The notes beneath the pieces were generated by a model that saw only the letters and a program-made list of their open reading frames with translations, was not told where the DNA came from and ran no database searches. From assembly GCA_027058345.1 (NCBI GenBank), contig JALUTC010000101.1, forward strand, positions 1 to 13,031: a DNA stretch of 13,031 bases, given 5' to 3'. This stretch comes from an archaeon (GTDB taxonomy: Archaea; Hydrothermarchaeota; Hydrothermarchaeia; JALTZZ01; JALUTC01). Within the stretch, counting starts at the first letter, position 1. The number at the start of each line of letters is the position of its first letter. Position numbers and translations under genes: made by a program. Shown piece after piece: positions 6,413-13,031 of the stretch.

Positions 6413-8602
6413 ATGAGACTCTTATTCATTGTTCTTGTCATAATTCTCCTAATAGGGATTTCTCATGGGTATAAGTTAGTTGATAAGAGAATATATTATG
6501 AGAAAATCACAGGTTTATATAAATTTAAGGATTATTTATTTGTATTAAAGGAGAATCGATACATAGATGTTTACAAGCTTGGATACAATTACTTGGAGAA
6601 AATGTATACGATTAAGGGTAGAAGTAAGATAGATTCCATGATAGGTTTTGAATCTTATAGAGATTATTTGATATTGAGTGATAAGGATTATTTGCTATTC
6701 GTCAGATTATATTCTATAAAGAAGGATACATTCTTGTATAAATATTGGGAGAAAAGTCCTCCGGAAACATTATACGTTGCAACTTATAGTAAGAATTATA
6801 GGGATGCAGATATTTTATTGCTTGCAGATTTTGGTGAGAACAAAAGGTATAATTATTTGGTCGTAATTATAAATGATTACAAAACATCTTCCTCAAAAAT
6901 TTTCACACTTAAGCTTGGCGATGGATATTTTGTAGACGTATGGAATAAGAGCTTTAAAGGTATAGCAAGGTGTGCAACGATTTTTGATTACAATGAAGAT
7001 TCTTTCGATAATTATTTAGCAATATGTTTAGGAAATAATATTTTAATATTAGATAAGGCTGGAGATATTGTTTACAAGGTTTCTCTATCTGTCGATAAAA
7101 TTTATCCGGCTGACTTTGATGAAGATAATTTCTACGATGATTTGGTTGCAATTTCTGGAAAATATTTATACAAATTGGAAAATGAAAATGGTATAATAAA
7201 AGTTGATAGGGCATCATATCTAAACAGTGACATTAAAGGAATATTTGGAGTATACGATGGTAATAAATTAAAGTATTATATAATTTATACGAAAAATTAT
7301 ATATATGAAATTTCGAAGAAATTAAGTGTTATTGGAAAATTTTACATCGATAAACCCTTAGACTTTGTTCTAAACGTTGACAGCGATAAGGATGGGATGG
7401 ATGACGATTTGGTAATAGTATCAAATGGAACGTTATTTCTTTTTAGAAAGAGGTATGTAGAAATACCGGAGCTTGTATTAAGATATAAAATATATTCTGA
7501 AAATGGGACAATTGAAATTAAATATTTTCTAAAAAATGTAAGGAATGCTACAGCATATAACGTTAAGCTAGAATTTGGTTTCAATAGTAAATACCATGTT
7601 GATGAGTTCGATAAAATTTATGGAAGAGATGTTAAGTTGGGAGACAGAGTGTTTAATGGTAGTGAAGGATTGTTAAGTATACGATTGAGATATCAGGACG
7701 AAAATGGAATTAATTATGAAAAATATTTTGAAGAGAAGATTGAGAAAATTCTTGATTTAAATTTAATATCGAAGGATAAAACGCTTATGATAAAGATAGT
7801 TAAAAAGAAGGATATAAATATTAATTCTCTTTTAAAAATATATTTGAATGGATTAAGATTTAACGATGATAGCAATTTTAAAACGTTCAAGGTAGGGAAT
7901 TTCAAGGACTATTATTTATATAGGTTTAATTTGAAAGGGAGCTATGGAGAGGTTCATGTTATATTGGAGTATAGTTATGGAAATGTAACATTTAAGGAAC
8001 ATAGATATGAGAAGATTAATATTGGAGGAGAGGTTTTAAGGGAAAAGAAGGTAAACATAACTGTACATAAATATGTGGAGAGAAAAAAGGTATCATATGG
8101 AGAAGAACTTCCTATATATATAAATATAGTAACGAATATAAGTGGTGTTAAAGGATTTGTAAAGGTTAAAATAATTGATACATTACCTAAGGGATTTAGA
8201 TATTTGAAGGGAAATGGTTCATATACTTTGATGCTTCTTCCAAAGGATAATTATACGTATCGATATGTTGTAAAGGTTAAGAGCAAAATATTTTCATTAG
8301 GAGAAAGGGTTAAATTACCGAGAGCAAAGGTTATTTATAATGGGCATGAATTTTACTCAAACGAGGTAGAGATATATATAAAGCCAAAGGTTTTTCCATT
8401 ACTTATTGCACTACTTCCAATTTTTGTAGCTGCTTACTTAATTATAAGAAAAAGAAGGATACGTAGTAAGGAAAGGCTTGTCAAGAAGATGATAGAGTTA
8501 TATAAGAGGAAGGGAATTAAACCAAACATAAAGGAAATAGCTAGGAGGTTGAATATGGAAGAGGATGAGGTTAAGAAGATATTGAGGAGGATGAAAAGAT
8601 GA
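6413..8602 (+). CDS. Exported beta-propeller-like protein with membrane anchor and cytoplasmic helix-turn-helix
   Basis: A 729-residue protein not assigned to a named family. It begins with a hydrophobic signal sequence (residues 2-18, RLLFIVLVIILLIGISHG). The first half contains propeller-like repeats ending in acidic, FG-GAP/calcium-loop-like motifs: DYNEDSFDNYLAICLGNNILIL, DFDEDNFYDDLVAISGKYLYKL and DSDKDGMDDDLVIVSNGTLFLF. The second half is beta-rich; KKVNITVHKYVERKKVSYGEEL through LPKGFRYLKG looks like an Ig/DUF11-type stalk. One membrane helix (about 660-678, VFPLLIALLPIFVAAYLII) is followed by a stop-transfer cluster RKRRIR. The last 50 residues are highly basic and contain a helix-turn-helix (IKEIARRLNMEEDEVKKILRRM). 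This is the layout of an archaeal membrane-anchored one-component regulator: ligand or surface sensing outside, DNA binding inside. The regulatory function is inference. The next gene overlaps by ATGA. Confidence 0.8.
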   Translation: MRLLFIVLVIILLIGISHGYKLVDKRIYYEKITGLYKFKDYLFVLKENRYIDVYKLGYNYLEKMYTIKGRSKIDSMIGFESYRDYLILSDKDYLLFVRLYSIKKDTFLYKYWEKSPPETLYVATYSKNYRDADILLLADFGENKRYNYLVVIINDYKTSSSKIFTLKLGDGYFVDVWNKSFKGIARCATIFDYNEDSFDNYLAICLGNNILILDKAGDIVYKVSLSVDKIYPADFDEDNFYDDLVAISGKYLYKLENENGIIKVDRASYLNSDIKGIFGVYDGNKLKYYIIYTKNYIYEISKKLSVIGKFYIDKPLDFVLNVDSDKDGMDDDLVIVSNGTLFLFRKRYVEIPELVLRYKIYSENGTIEIKYFLKNVRNATAYNVKLEFGFNSKYHVDEFDKIYGRDVKLGDRVFNGSEGLLSIRLRYQDENGINYEKYFEEKIEKILDLNLISKDKTLMIKIVKKKDININSLLKIYLNGLRFNDDSNFKTFKVGNFKDYYLYRFNLKGSYGEVHVILEYSYGNVTFKEHRYEKINIGGEVLREKKVNITVHKYVERKKVSYGEELPIYINIVTNISGVKGFVKVKIIDTLPKGFRYLKGNGSYTLMLLPKDNYTYRYVVKVKSKIFSLGERVKLPRAKVIYNGHEFYSNEVEIYIKPKVFPLLIALLPIFVAAYLIIRKRRIRSKERLVKKMIELYKRKGIKPNIKEIARRLNMEEDEVKKILRRMKR
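8584..8590 (+). promoter_or_regulatory. Shine-Dalgarno site for the DUF123 gene
   Basis: GAGGAGG lies inside the last codons of the upstream gene, eight bases before the ATG at 8599. Together with the ATGA stop-start overlap it indicates translational coupling of the two genes. Confidence 0.65.
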
Positions 8603-9012
8603 AAGGTATTTATGTATTGATTCTTTACAATAACAAGAATAGAGAGGTAAATGTTGGTAGTTTAGGGAAGATAAAATTTAAGGAAGGGTTTTATGCATAT
8701 GTAGGATATAGTAAGGGAAATGTATTTAAGAGAATATCGAGACATTTATCTAAAAGGAGAGATAGTCATTTACATATCGATTATTTATTGAAACATTGCA
8801 CGGTTAAACTCGTCTATTATTCAATAACGGATAAGAATCTTGAGTGTGAAATTGCGAAGAATATAAATTTAACACCAATAAGGAATTTTGGTTCCAGTAA
8901 TTGCAGTTGCAAATCTCATCTCTTTTATTCAAAAAATATATCTGAGTTAAAGGATAGAATTGAAAATGCATTTAAAAAACTAGGTCTAGATTATAAACCT
9001 CTATTTTGCTAG
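8599..9012 (+). CDS. DUF123 family protein (GIY-YIG nuclease-like)
   Basis: A 137-residue protein of the DUF123 family, a GIY-YIG-type endonuclease-like domain found mainly in archaea and some bacteria; its substrate is unknown. Recognised segments are GIYVLILY at the N terminus, the VGSLGKIKFKEGFYAYVGYS core (GIY/YVG strands), RISRHL with the following basic RR, HLHIDYLL, LECEIAKNI (probable metal-binding Glu) and the C-terminal FGSSNCSCKSHLFY, where the family has a conserved cysteine-containing FGCSDC.C.SHLF signature. The first Cys of that signature is Ser here. The start overlaps the upstream stop (ATGA), so both proteins are probably made from one mRNA. Its 3' end overlaps the convergent trpC by 12 bases. 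Whether it acts with the upstream exported protein is unknown. Confidence 0.85.
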   Translation: MKGIYVLILYNNKNREVNVGSLGKIKFKEGFYAYVGYSKGNVFKRISRHLSKRRDSHLHIDYLLKHCTVKLVYYSITDKNLECEIAKNINLTPIRNFGSSNCSCKSHLFYSKNISELKDRIENAFKKLGLDYKPLFC

Positions 9013-9768
9013 GACGAATGATGAAACAACTTTATACAAATCTTTTTCTCTCATAAATCTTGTACCTATAAGGGCTGCATCCGCATATTTTAATACATAT
9101 TTCAAATCATTGACTGAAGAAATTCCAGAAGCAGATATTATGAGAATTTCCTTATTATACATTCTAACATATTTTGATAGTCTTTCAGTTCTTCTCAAAT
9201 TTATTTCTAAGGTATCTTTATCCCTATTATTTATCATTACGAGTTTTGGATTGAATTCAATAATTTTATCAATATCTTCTTCTGTATGAACTTCGATTAT
9301 AGGTTCTATCATTAATTTTCTTGACGTTTCTATAATATCCTTTATTTCGTTGACATTTAGCAAACTCGAAATTACAAGAATTGAATCTGCTCCGTAATGA
9401 TAAGATTCATAAACCTGAGATTTTGTGAATATGAAATCCTTTCTCAAAACAGGTACTGGAGAGATACTTGAAACCTCCTTTAAATATTTTATATCTCCGC
9501 AGAAGAATTTTCTTTCAGTTAATACTGAGATTCCGCAAGCACCTGCTTTTATGTAATTTTTAGCTATTTCTTTAACATCTTCAAACTCTCTTATCCTTCC
9601 TTTAGGTGAGCAAAACTTTATTTCAGCAATTATAGGATTTCTTCCCATTTCCTTAGATTTAATAATACTTGAGTAAAAGTTTTTTGGAACTCTACTAAAT
9701 TTTACATCTTCCTTAAATTCTTTGTAGTATTTTTTTACTTCATCAAGAATGCGTTGAAAATTTATCAT
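9001..9768 (-). CDS. trpC: Indole-3-glycerol phosphate synthase
   Basis: Closes the indole ring: CdRP to indole-3-glycerol phosphate, in tryptophan synthesis. At 255 residues it is a single TIM barrel of normal length. Nearly all active-site residues align, almost in register with Sulfolobus numbering: E49 and K51 in AEIKFCSPKG, K110 in PVLRKDFIF, E159 in IIEVHTEEDI, N180 in MINNRDKDT, and the phosphate loops SASGIS and ALIGTRFM. Two departures stand out. The usual KR.SPSKG reads KFCSPKG, and the usual ESGI reads A213-S-G-I, so the Glu equivalent to Sulfolobus E210 is missing. No other trp gene is in view. The ATG at 9768 overlaps the stop of the upstream winged-helix gene (ATGA), implying an operon, and the 3' end overlaps the DUF123 gene tail to tail. 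Still best called TrpC, but activity or specificity may be altered. Confidence 0.88.
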   Translation of the reverse strand: MINFQRILDEVKKYYKEFKEDVKFSRVPKNFYSSIIKSKEMGRNPIIAEIKFCSPKGRIREFEDVKEIAKNYIKAGACGISVLTERKFFCGDIKYLKEVSSISPVPVLRKDFIFTKSQVYESYHYGADSILVISSLLNVNEIKDIIETSRKLMIEPIIEVHTEEDIDKIIEFNPKLVMINNRDKDTLEINLRRTERLSKYVRMYNKEILIISASGISSVNDLKYVLKYADAALIGTRFMREKDLYKVVSSFVLAK

Positions 9769-10319
9769 AATTTTAATTTATATTCCATTTTATATTTTTC
9801 TCCCCTTCTTTCGAGAAATCCTTCCTTATATAGTCTTGCCAGATATGTGGAGACATGGCTAAGTTTTATTCTTTCACCAAATATTTGTTCATATTCTTTC
9901 TTAATTATATCGGATGTAACCCAATCGTTTGGATGCAACTCCTTTATTAATAGTAGAATTTTTTCTTTCTGTGATAATATGCCATGATATTTAAACCAAT
10001 CAATCTTACCAGATAATATACTTGTCCTTTTAATTTCACCTTCAGGTCTTTCCCTTATTTTAAATATAAATCTAAGGAATTCATCAATCCTGACAATCGC
10101 TTCATTAAAAGGTACGCCATGTATTTCGTTTACAATTCTTTTATTCCTCTTTTTTACAACGATTGTAATGTTCAAATATTTACTTTTATCATATAAATAT
10201 TCAAGATAATTCAATACTTCTTCTCTTATCTCATAATAATTTGGATTATCAAATTCTATCGATAATCTTTCGTCAGAGTTTGTTATAAATATCTCAATCC
10301 TTATATATTCATCCATCAT
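9765..10319 (-). CDS. Winged-helix DNA-binding protein, first gene of the trpC operon
   Basis: No named family recognised. From the ATG at 10319 it is 184 residues (MMDEYIRIEIF...); a TTG at 10334 would add five but has no better ribosome site. The N-terminal part looks alpha/beta, with strands such as YIRIEIFITN and LNITIVVKKRNK. The C-terminal 65 residues are a winged helix: QKEKILLLIKEL, then DIIKKEYEQIF, recognition helix LSHVSTYLARLYKEGF, and the wing LERRGEKYKMEY. It overlaps trpC by four bases (ATGA), so the two are coexpressed and translationally coupled. It is divergent from another small winged-helix gene across a promoter region of about 130 bases. Control of its own operon, or of the neighbouring run, is plausible inference. 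It could equally regulate distant genes. Confidence 0.7.
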   Translation of the reverse strand: MMDEYIRIEIFITNSDERLSIEFDNPNYYEIREEVLNYLEYLYDKSKYLNITIVVKKRNKRIVNEIHGVPFNEAIVRIDEFLRFIFKIRERPEGEIKRTSILSGKIDWFKYHGILSQKEKILLLIKELHPNDWVTSDIIKKEYEQIFGERIKLSHVSTYLARLYKEGFLERRGEKYKMEYKLKL

Positions 10320-10384
10320 TAATACAATTGACAAAATGTTAACACTATCAAATGATAATTCCTTTAAGTTAGGGGTTAATAAGG

Positions 10385-10392
10385 TTTAAATA
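10385..10392. promoter_or_regulatory. TATA-like box in the divergent regulator promoter
   Basis: TTTAAATA preceded by AAGG (a plausible BRE) lies 55-62 bases before the plus-strand ATG at 10448, predicting a start near 10413. Its symmetric core could also serve the minus-strand operon starting at 10319, some 65 bases away. The surrounding gap (10320-10447) has several GTTAA-type repeats but no clear operator. Confidence 0.4.
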
Positions 10393-10434
10393 TCCACAAA
10401 TTGTTAATTATAAATAGTTATTGCTAGAGTATAT

Positions 10435-10441
10435 GAGGTGA
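10435..10441 (+). promoter_or_regulatory. Shine-Dalgarno site of the small winged-helix gene
   Basis: GAGGTGA lies six bases before the ATG at 10448, a near-perfect match to the 16S 3' end. It fixes this start and supports the reality of a short gene. Confidence 0.7.
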
Positions 10442-10447
10442 AGATTA

Positions 10448-10708
10448 ATGTCTTTAAATATTAGAAAAAGGTTTGTCAATGGAATTCATAAACAAAGGGA
10501 GATATTAAGAGTTATAAAGGATGGGGAACTCATTACTCTTGATGAGATTCATAAAAGATTATTGGATTTAGGTTATGATATAGATAAGAGGCATCTTGCA
10601 ATGTATATTAGGTATAACTTGCTACATAAAGACCTCATAAAAATTAGGATAGGAAAGAAAACTTATTATGCGAAGAAGAATACGACAAAATTACAATTGA
10701 ACCTTTAA
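10448..10708 (+). CDS. Small winged-helix protein
   Basis: An 86-residue basic protein, almost entirely one winged-helix domain. Helix 1 is HKQREILRVIKDG; helix 2 is LDEIHKRLLDLGY; the recognition helix is KRHLAMYIRYNLLHK; the wing is LIKIRIGKKTYYAKKN. A strong Shine-Dalgarno site supports the start. No named family is recognised; small stand-alone winged-helix proteins of this kind are common archaeal DNA-binding proteins. It stands 12 bases upstream of mtd on the same strand and is divergent from another winged-helix gene. It may head a transcript including mtd, though mtd lacks a Shine-Dalgarno motif and could have its own promoter. Confidence 0.7.
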   Translation: MSLNIRKRFVNGIHKQREILRVIKDGELITLDEIHKRLLDLGYDIDKRHLAMYIRYNLLHKDLIKIRIGKKTYYAKKNTTKLQLNL

Positions 10709-10720
10709 ACTTATAATTAT

Positions 10721-11542
10721 ATGATAAAGATAGGAATTGCAAAAACCGGTAATATTGCGACGAGTATTATTCTCGAACACCTTTTAGATGAGAGAGCTGA
10801 AAGGGAAGATATTGAAATAAGAGTATTTTCTTCAGGGCCAAAATTAAGAGAAAAGGATTGTGAAGAAGTATTAAATTCTGTAATTAATTATAATCCAGAT
10901 TTAATCATATATATAACTCCGAATGCTTCACTGAAACATATATTGAAATGTGTTGAAAAATATTTGTCAAATAAGACTAGTATAATAATAAGCGATTCTC
11001 CAGCAAAGAAGTCAATAAAAAGATTTGAGGAGCTAAATCTTGGATATATAATAGTTGAGGGAGATGTTATAATTGGTGCGAGAAGGGAATTTTTGGATCC
11101 AATCGAAATGGCAATATATAATGCTGCGATGCTAAAAATATTATCGATAACTGGAGTATTGAGGATAGTATTTGAAGAGATTGATAAGGCAATTTCTTCT
11201 TTAAAAAGTGGAGGGAAATATTTACCTAGAATTATTATAAATTCCAATATTTTACTTGAAAAGGATTATATATCAAATCCCTATGCTAAAGCTCTCGCAT
11301 ATTCTATATATGAAACCTTGACAAAAATTGGAGAAATAAATATGAATGCATGCTTTGTTGAAAAGGACTGGATAAAATATACATACAAGGTTACATCTAC
11401 ACACTTATTACTCGAACATCTTGAAAATGCTGCTGAAAAAATTAGAATGATGGAAATTTATGAGGATAATGTTTTAAGAACACCCCACTATAAGGATGGA
11501 AAGTTATTATTAAAAAGGAAGCTTCTGGAAAAGCCTAAATGA
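10721..11542 (+). CDS. mtd: F420-dependent methylene-tetrahydromethanopterin dehydrogenase
   Basis: Reversibly oxidises methylene-H4MPT to methenyl-H4MPT with coenzyme F420, in methanogenesis, methyl oxidation or the archaeal Wood-Ljungdahl branch; cytoplasmic. At 273 residues it is near the usual 276-283. Family segments are obvious: IGIAKTGNIATS at the N terminus, LLDERAER, the PNASLKH stretch, LGYIIVEGDVIIGARREFLDPIEMA (the most conserved block), ITGVLR, SNPYAKALAYSIYE, and the C-terminal VLRTPHYKDGKLLLKRKLLEKP. Several usually invariant glycine/alanine-rich stretches are replaced by Ile/Lys/Asn-rich sequence, fitting the AT-rich genome. No Shine-Dalgarno motif precedes the ATG, which follows the small winged-helix gene by 12 bases. 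No other C1-pathway genes (mer, mch, ftr, mcr) are in the window, so the direction of flux cannot be read here. Confidence 0.93.
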   Translation: MIKIGIAKTGNIATSIILEHLLDERAEREDIEIRVFSSGPKLREKDCEEVLNSVINYNPDLIIYITPNASLKHILKCVEKYLSNKTSIIISDSPAKKSIKRFEELNLGYIIVEGDVIIGARREFLDPIEMAIYNAAMLKILSITGVLRIVFEEIDKAISSLKSGGKYLPRIIINSNILLEKDYISNPYAKALAYSIYETLTKIGEINMNACFVEKDWIKYTYKVTSTHLLLEHLENAAEKIRMMEIYEDNVLRTPHYKDGKLLLKRKLLEKPK

Positions 11543-11547
11543 ATTAA

Positions 11548-11553
11548 TTTTTT
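11548..11553 (+). terminator. Possible oligo-T terminator after mtd
   Basis: Six T in a row begin six bases after the mtd stop, in the 38-base gap before the polyprenyl synthase gene. Oligo-T termination is usual in archaea. The short run and AT-rich background make this weak, and read-through into the next gene is possible. Confidence 0.3.
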
Positions 11554-11580
11554 AAAAATGATGAAAATTAATGAGGAAAC

Positions 11581-12516
11581 ATGATTCTATCAGAATATCT
11601 AAACATTATCAACTTTAGATTGAAAAATATTTTTGAGGAGATTTTCCCATACAAATTTTATTCTGCCGTTAAACACCTACTTATAAATGAAGGCAAAAGA
11701 TTAAGAGCTCTATTAACACTACTTACATATAATTACTTTAGGGAGGATTTAGAAAGATGTATAAATCTAGCTTTAAGTATAGAACTTATTCATACAGCAT
11801 CCCTAATACACGATGATGTGATAGATAGAGGAGAATATAGAAGAAATGTTCCAACCGTTAATAAATTATATGGAGAGAATCTAGCAATAATTGCTGGCGA
11901 CTTAATATTTGCAAAAGCCTTCCAATTAGCAGGGAGTTATGAAAATAAAAATATAATTGATAACATATATAGAATGTGCAAAGAACTGGCTGAGGGGCAG
12001 AGTATAGAATTGTTGAAGAGTGGTAACTTAAATATATCAGAGGAAGTTTACTTAGAGATAGTATCTAGAAAGACTGCAAGTATATTTAAGTATGCCCTTA
12101 AATTGGCTTCCATATTAGCAGGTGCAGGAAGTCGTGAGGTGTATATCTTTGAGAGAATAGGAAAATTCTTGGGAATTGCTTATCAAATAATAGATGATAT
12201 ACTAGATATTAGTGGAAGAATAATTGGGAAGGACAAATTAAAGGATTTGAAGTTTTTAAGACCAAATATAATCTTGATACATACTTATTCAAAACTCAAG
12301 GAAGATGAAAGAAAGAGATTCATCGAATATATAAGAAGGGGAGATTTTGAAAAAATTATTCAGATAATAAATAGGTATGGTTCGATAAATTATGCAAAAA
12401 GGAGAGCAAACGATTTTATAAAACGTTCGTTAAAATATATAAAAATGCTTGAGAAAAATTCTAAAAGAGAAAAACTCGAAGAAGTTGCAAGATTTATAAT
12501 TTCGAGGGAATATTAA
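11581..12516 (+). CDS. Trans-polyprenyl diphosphate synthase (GGPP synthase or longer-chain)
   Basis: Chain-elongating prenyltransferase of 311 residues using isopentenyl diphosphate. The first Asp-rich motif is intact, HDDVIDRGEYRR, after the basic GKRLRALL segment that binds IPP. The second reads YQIIDDILD. VNKLYGENLAIIAGDLIFAKAF and SRKTASIFKYA are also typical. The residue five before the first Asp motif, which sets product length, is Ala (HTASLIHDD), with Ser at minus four. Archaeal GGPP synthases usually carry an aromatic residue there, and small residues permit longer products, so a C25-C40 enzyme for a quinone or similar tail is possible. After the second Asp motif the usual KTLP-type block is replaced by KDLKFLRPNIILI. 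GAGGA (11573-11577) precedes the ATG. Its stop shares a base with the purQ start (TAATG). If it is the only such gene in the genome, it must make the lipid GGPP. Confidence 0.88.
   Translation: MILSEYLNIINFRLKNIFEEIFPYKFYSAVKHLLINEGKRLRALLTLLTYNYFREDLERCINLALSIELIHTASLIHDDVIDRGEYRRNVPTVNKLYGENLAIIAGDLIFAKAFQLAGSYENKNIIDNIYRMCKELAEGQSIELLKSGNLNISEEVYLEIVSRKTASIFKYALKLASILAGAGSREVYIFERIGKFLGIAYQIIDDILDISGRIIGKDKLKDLKFLRPNIILIHTYSKLKEDERKRFIEYIRRGDFEKIIQIINRYGSINYAKRRANDFIKRSLKYIKMLEKNSKREKLEEVARFIISREY
12504..12508 (+). promoter_or_regulatory. Shine-Dalgarno site of purQ
   Basis: GAGGG lies inside the last codons of the polyprenyl synthase gene, seven bases before the purQ ATG. With the one-base TAATG overlap it indicates translational coupling. 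Confidence 0.5.
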
Positions 12517-13031
12517 TGCTTAAAGCCTTAATCCTAAGAGCACCAGGAACGAATTGCGATATAGAGACGAAAAGATGTGTTGAACACTTTAATATCAAGG
12601 GAGAAATAGTCCATGTAAATAAGTTGATTCGTGGCGAATGTAAATTAGAAGATTATCATTGCCTAATAATTCCTGGAGGATTTTCTTATGGTGATAGAGT
12701 TAGAAGTGGTGCAATTTTGGGAAAGATCTTGAAGGAAAGATTGGGGAGTGAAATCAAGAGATTTCTCAATGAAGACAAACCAATACTTGGTATATGTAAT
12801 GGATTCCAAACATTAATAGAAGCAAATTTATTGGATAGTGTTTCGCTACTAAAAAATATATCGAATAGATATGAATGTAGATGGATATACTTAAAGGTTA
12901 CAAGTGAGAAAACAATTTATACGAGAGGTTTGAAAAATAAAGTATTATATATACCGGTTGCACATTCTGAAGGAAGGGTTTACATGGATGAAAAGACTTA
13001 TAAAAAGCTTGAAGAATCATCAAGAATCATC
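12516..13031 (+). CDS. purQ: Phosphoribosylformylglycinamidine synthase subunit PurQ (3' partial)
   Basis: Glutaminase subunit of FGAM synthase, step four of purine synthesis; it supplies ammonia to PurL. The frame is open for 172 codons and runs off the right edge. The product begins MLKALILRAPGTNCDIETKR. Class I glutaminase motifs are clear: PGGFSYGDRVRSGAI, the nucleophile Cys in LGICNGFQTL, the CRWIYLKV strand, and VAHSEGR carrying the catalytic His. A typical small archaeal PurQ is about 220-230 residues, so about 50 are missing. The start is fixed by the APGTNCD motif and by TAATG overlap with the polyprenyl synthase stop. No other pur gene is in view; purL or purS would be expected just beyond the edge. 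Confidence 0.95.
   Translation, partial: MLKALILRAPGTNCDIETKRCVEHFNIKGEIVHVNKLIRGECKLEDYHCLIIPGGFSYGDRVRSGAILGKILKERLGSEIKRFLNEDKPILGICNGFQTLIEANLLDSVSLLKNISNRYECRWIYLKVTSEKTIYTRGLKNKVLYIPVAHSEGRVYMDEKTYKKLEESSRII

Noticed and set aside
10332..10334. TTG as the start of the winged-helix gene upstream of trpC
   Set aside because: It adds only five residues, has no Shine-Dalgarno motif at useful spacing, and ATG codons follow at 10319 and 10316. It remains possible.
10320..10447. Operator or riboswitch between the divergent winged-helix genes
   Set aside because: GTTAA-like repeats and TTAATTATAA are present, but no long inverted repeat or known aptamer fold is visible; only a TATA-like box is reported.
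10888..11247. Open frame of 119 codons on the minus strand inside mtd
   Set aside because: It is antisense to a clearly conserved gene, has no recognisable domain or ribosome site, and is explained as a coding shadow.
11556..11577. AATGATGAAA as a second C box in the mtd/prenyl synthase gap
   Set aside because: No CTGA D box or C'/D' pair follows at proper spacing. The match to RTGATGA is expected by chance in this AT-rich DNA.

Overview
The window is a compact, AT-rich stretch of an archaeal chromosome. The archaeal assignment rests on several independent signs: a HdrA-type heterodisulfide reductase subunit, the F420-dependent methylene-tetrahydromethanopterin dehydrogenase Mtd, a two-domain protein disulfide oxidoreductase of the hyperthermophile type, archaeal families of unknown function (DUF99/UPF0215 and DUF123), and a classic archaeal C/D box guide RNA. 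Together they suggest a thermophilic anaerobe with a tetrahydromethanopterin C1 pathway and flavin-based electron handling. The HMG-CoA reductase is class II, not the class I enzyme of most methanogens, which argues against an ordinary Methanocaldococcus-like genome. The lineage cannot be fixed from this window. No mobile elements, CRISPR arrays, tRNAs or rRNAs were seen.

Layout, left to right. (1) Bases 1-2231 hold most of a HdrA gene whose start lies off the left edge, fused at its 3' end to an MvhD/FlpD domain. It meets, with no gap, a convergent disulfide oxidoreductase gene (2232-2867, minus). (2) From 2916 a plus-strand pair encodes a DUF99 protein and an overlapping fumarate reductase-type flavoprotein. 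(3) The 70-base gap between that flavoprotein and the convergent class II HMG-CoA reductase gene (5085-6341, minus) is almost filled by a C/D box sRNA on the minus strand. (4) Divergent from HMG-CoA reductase is a large exported protein (beta-propeller-like repeats, Ig-like stalk, one membrane anchor, cytoplasmic helix-turn-helix), translationally coupled to a DUF123 GIY-YIG-like gene. (5) Converging on these, a minus-strand pair encodes a winged-helix protein and TrpC, coupled by an ATGA overlap. (6) A short promoter region separates that pair from a plus-strand run: small winged-helix protein, Mtd, a polyprenyl diphosphate synthase, and PurQ, which runs off the right edge.

How the genes fit together. 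HdrA-MvhD and Mtd belong to the low-potential electron and C1 economy. HMG-CoA reductase (mevalonate) and the polyprenyl synthase belong to isoprenoid and lipid synthesis. TrpC and PurQ are single steps of tryptophan and purine synthesis whose partner genes are elsewhere. Genes are tightly packed, with 1-, 4-, 12- and 28-base overlaps. Shine-Dalgarno motifs (GAGG-type) precede some genes and are absent before others, which may be leaderless.

The most noteworthy item is the sRNA at about 5017-5072: perfect C, D', C' and D boxes, with one guide complementary to a peptidyl-transferase-centre segment of 23S rRNA. Others are the propeller/HTH membrane regulator candidate, a TrpC lacking a normally conserved active-site Glu, and a disulfide oxidoreductase with a dead N-terminal redox site.
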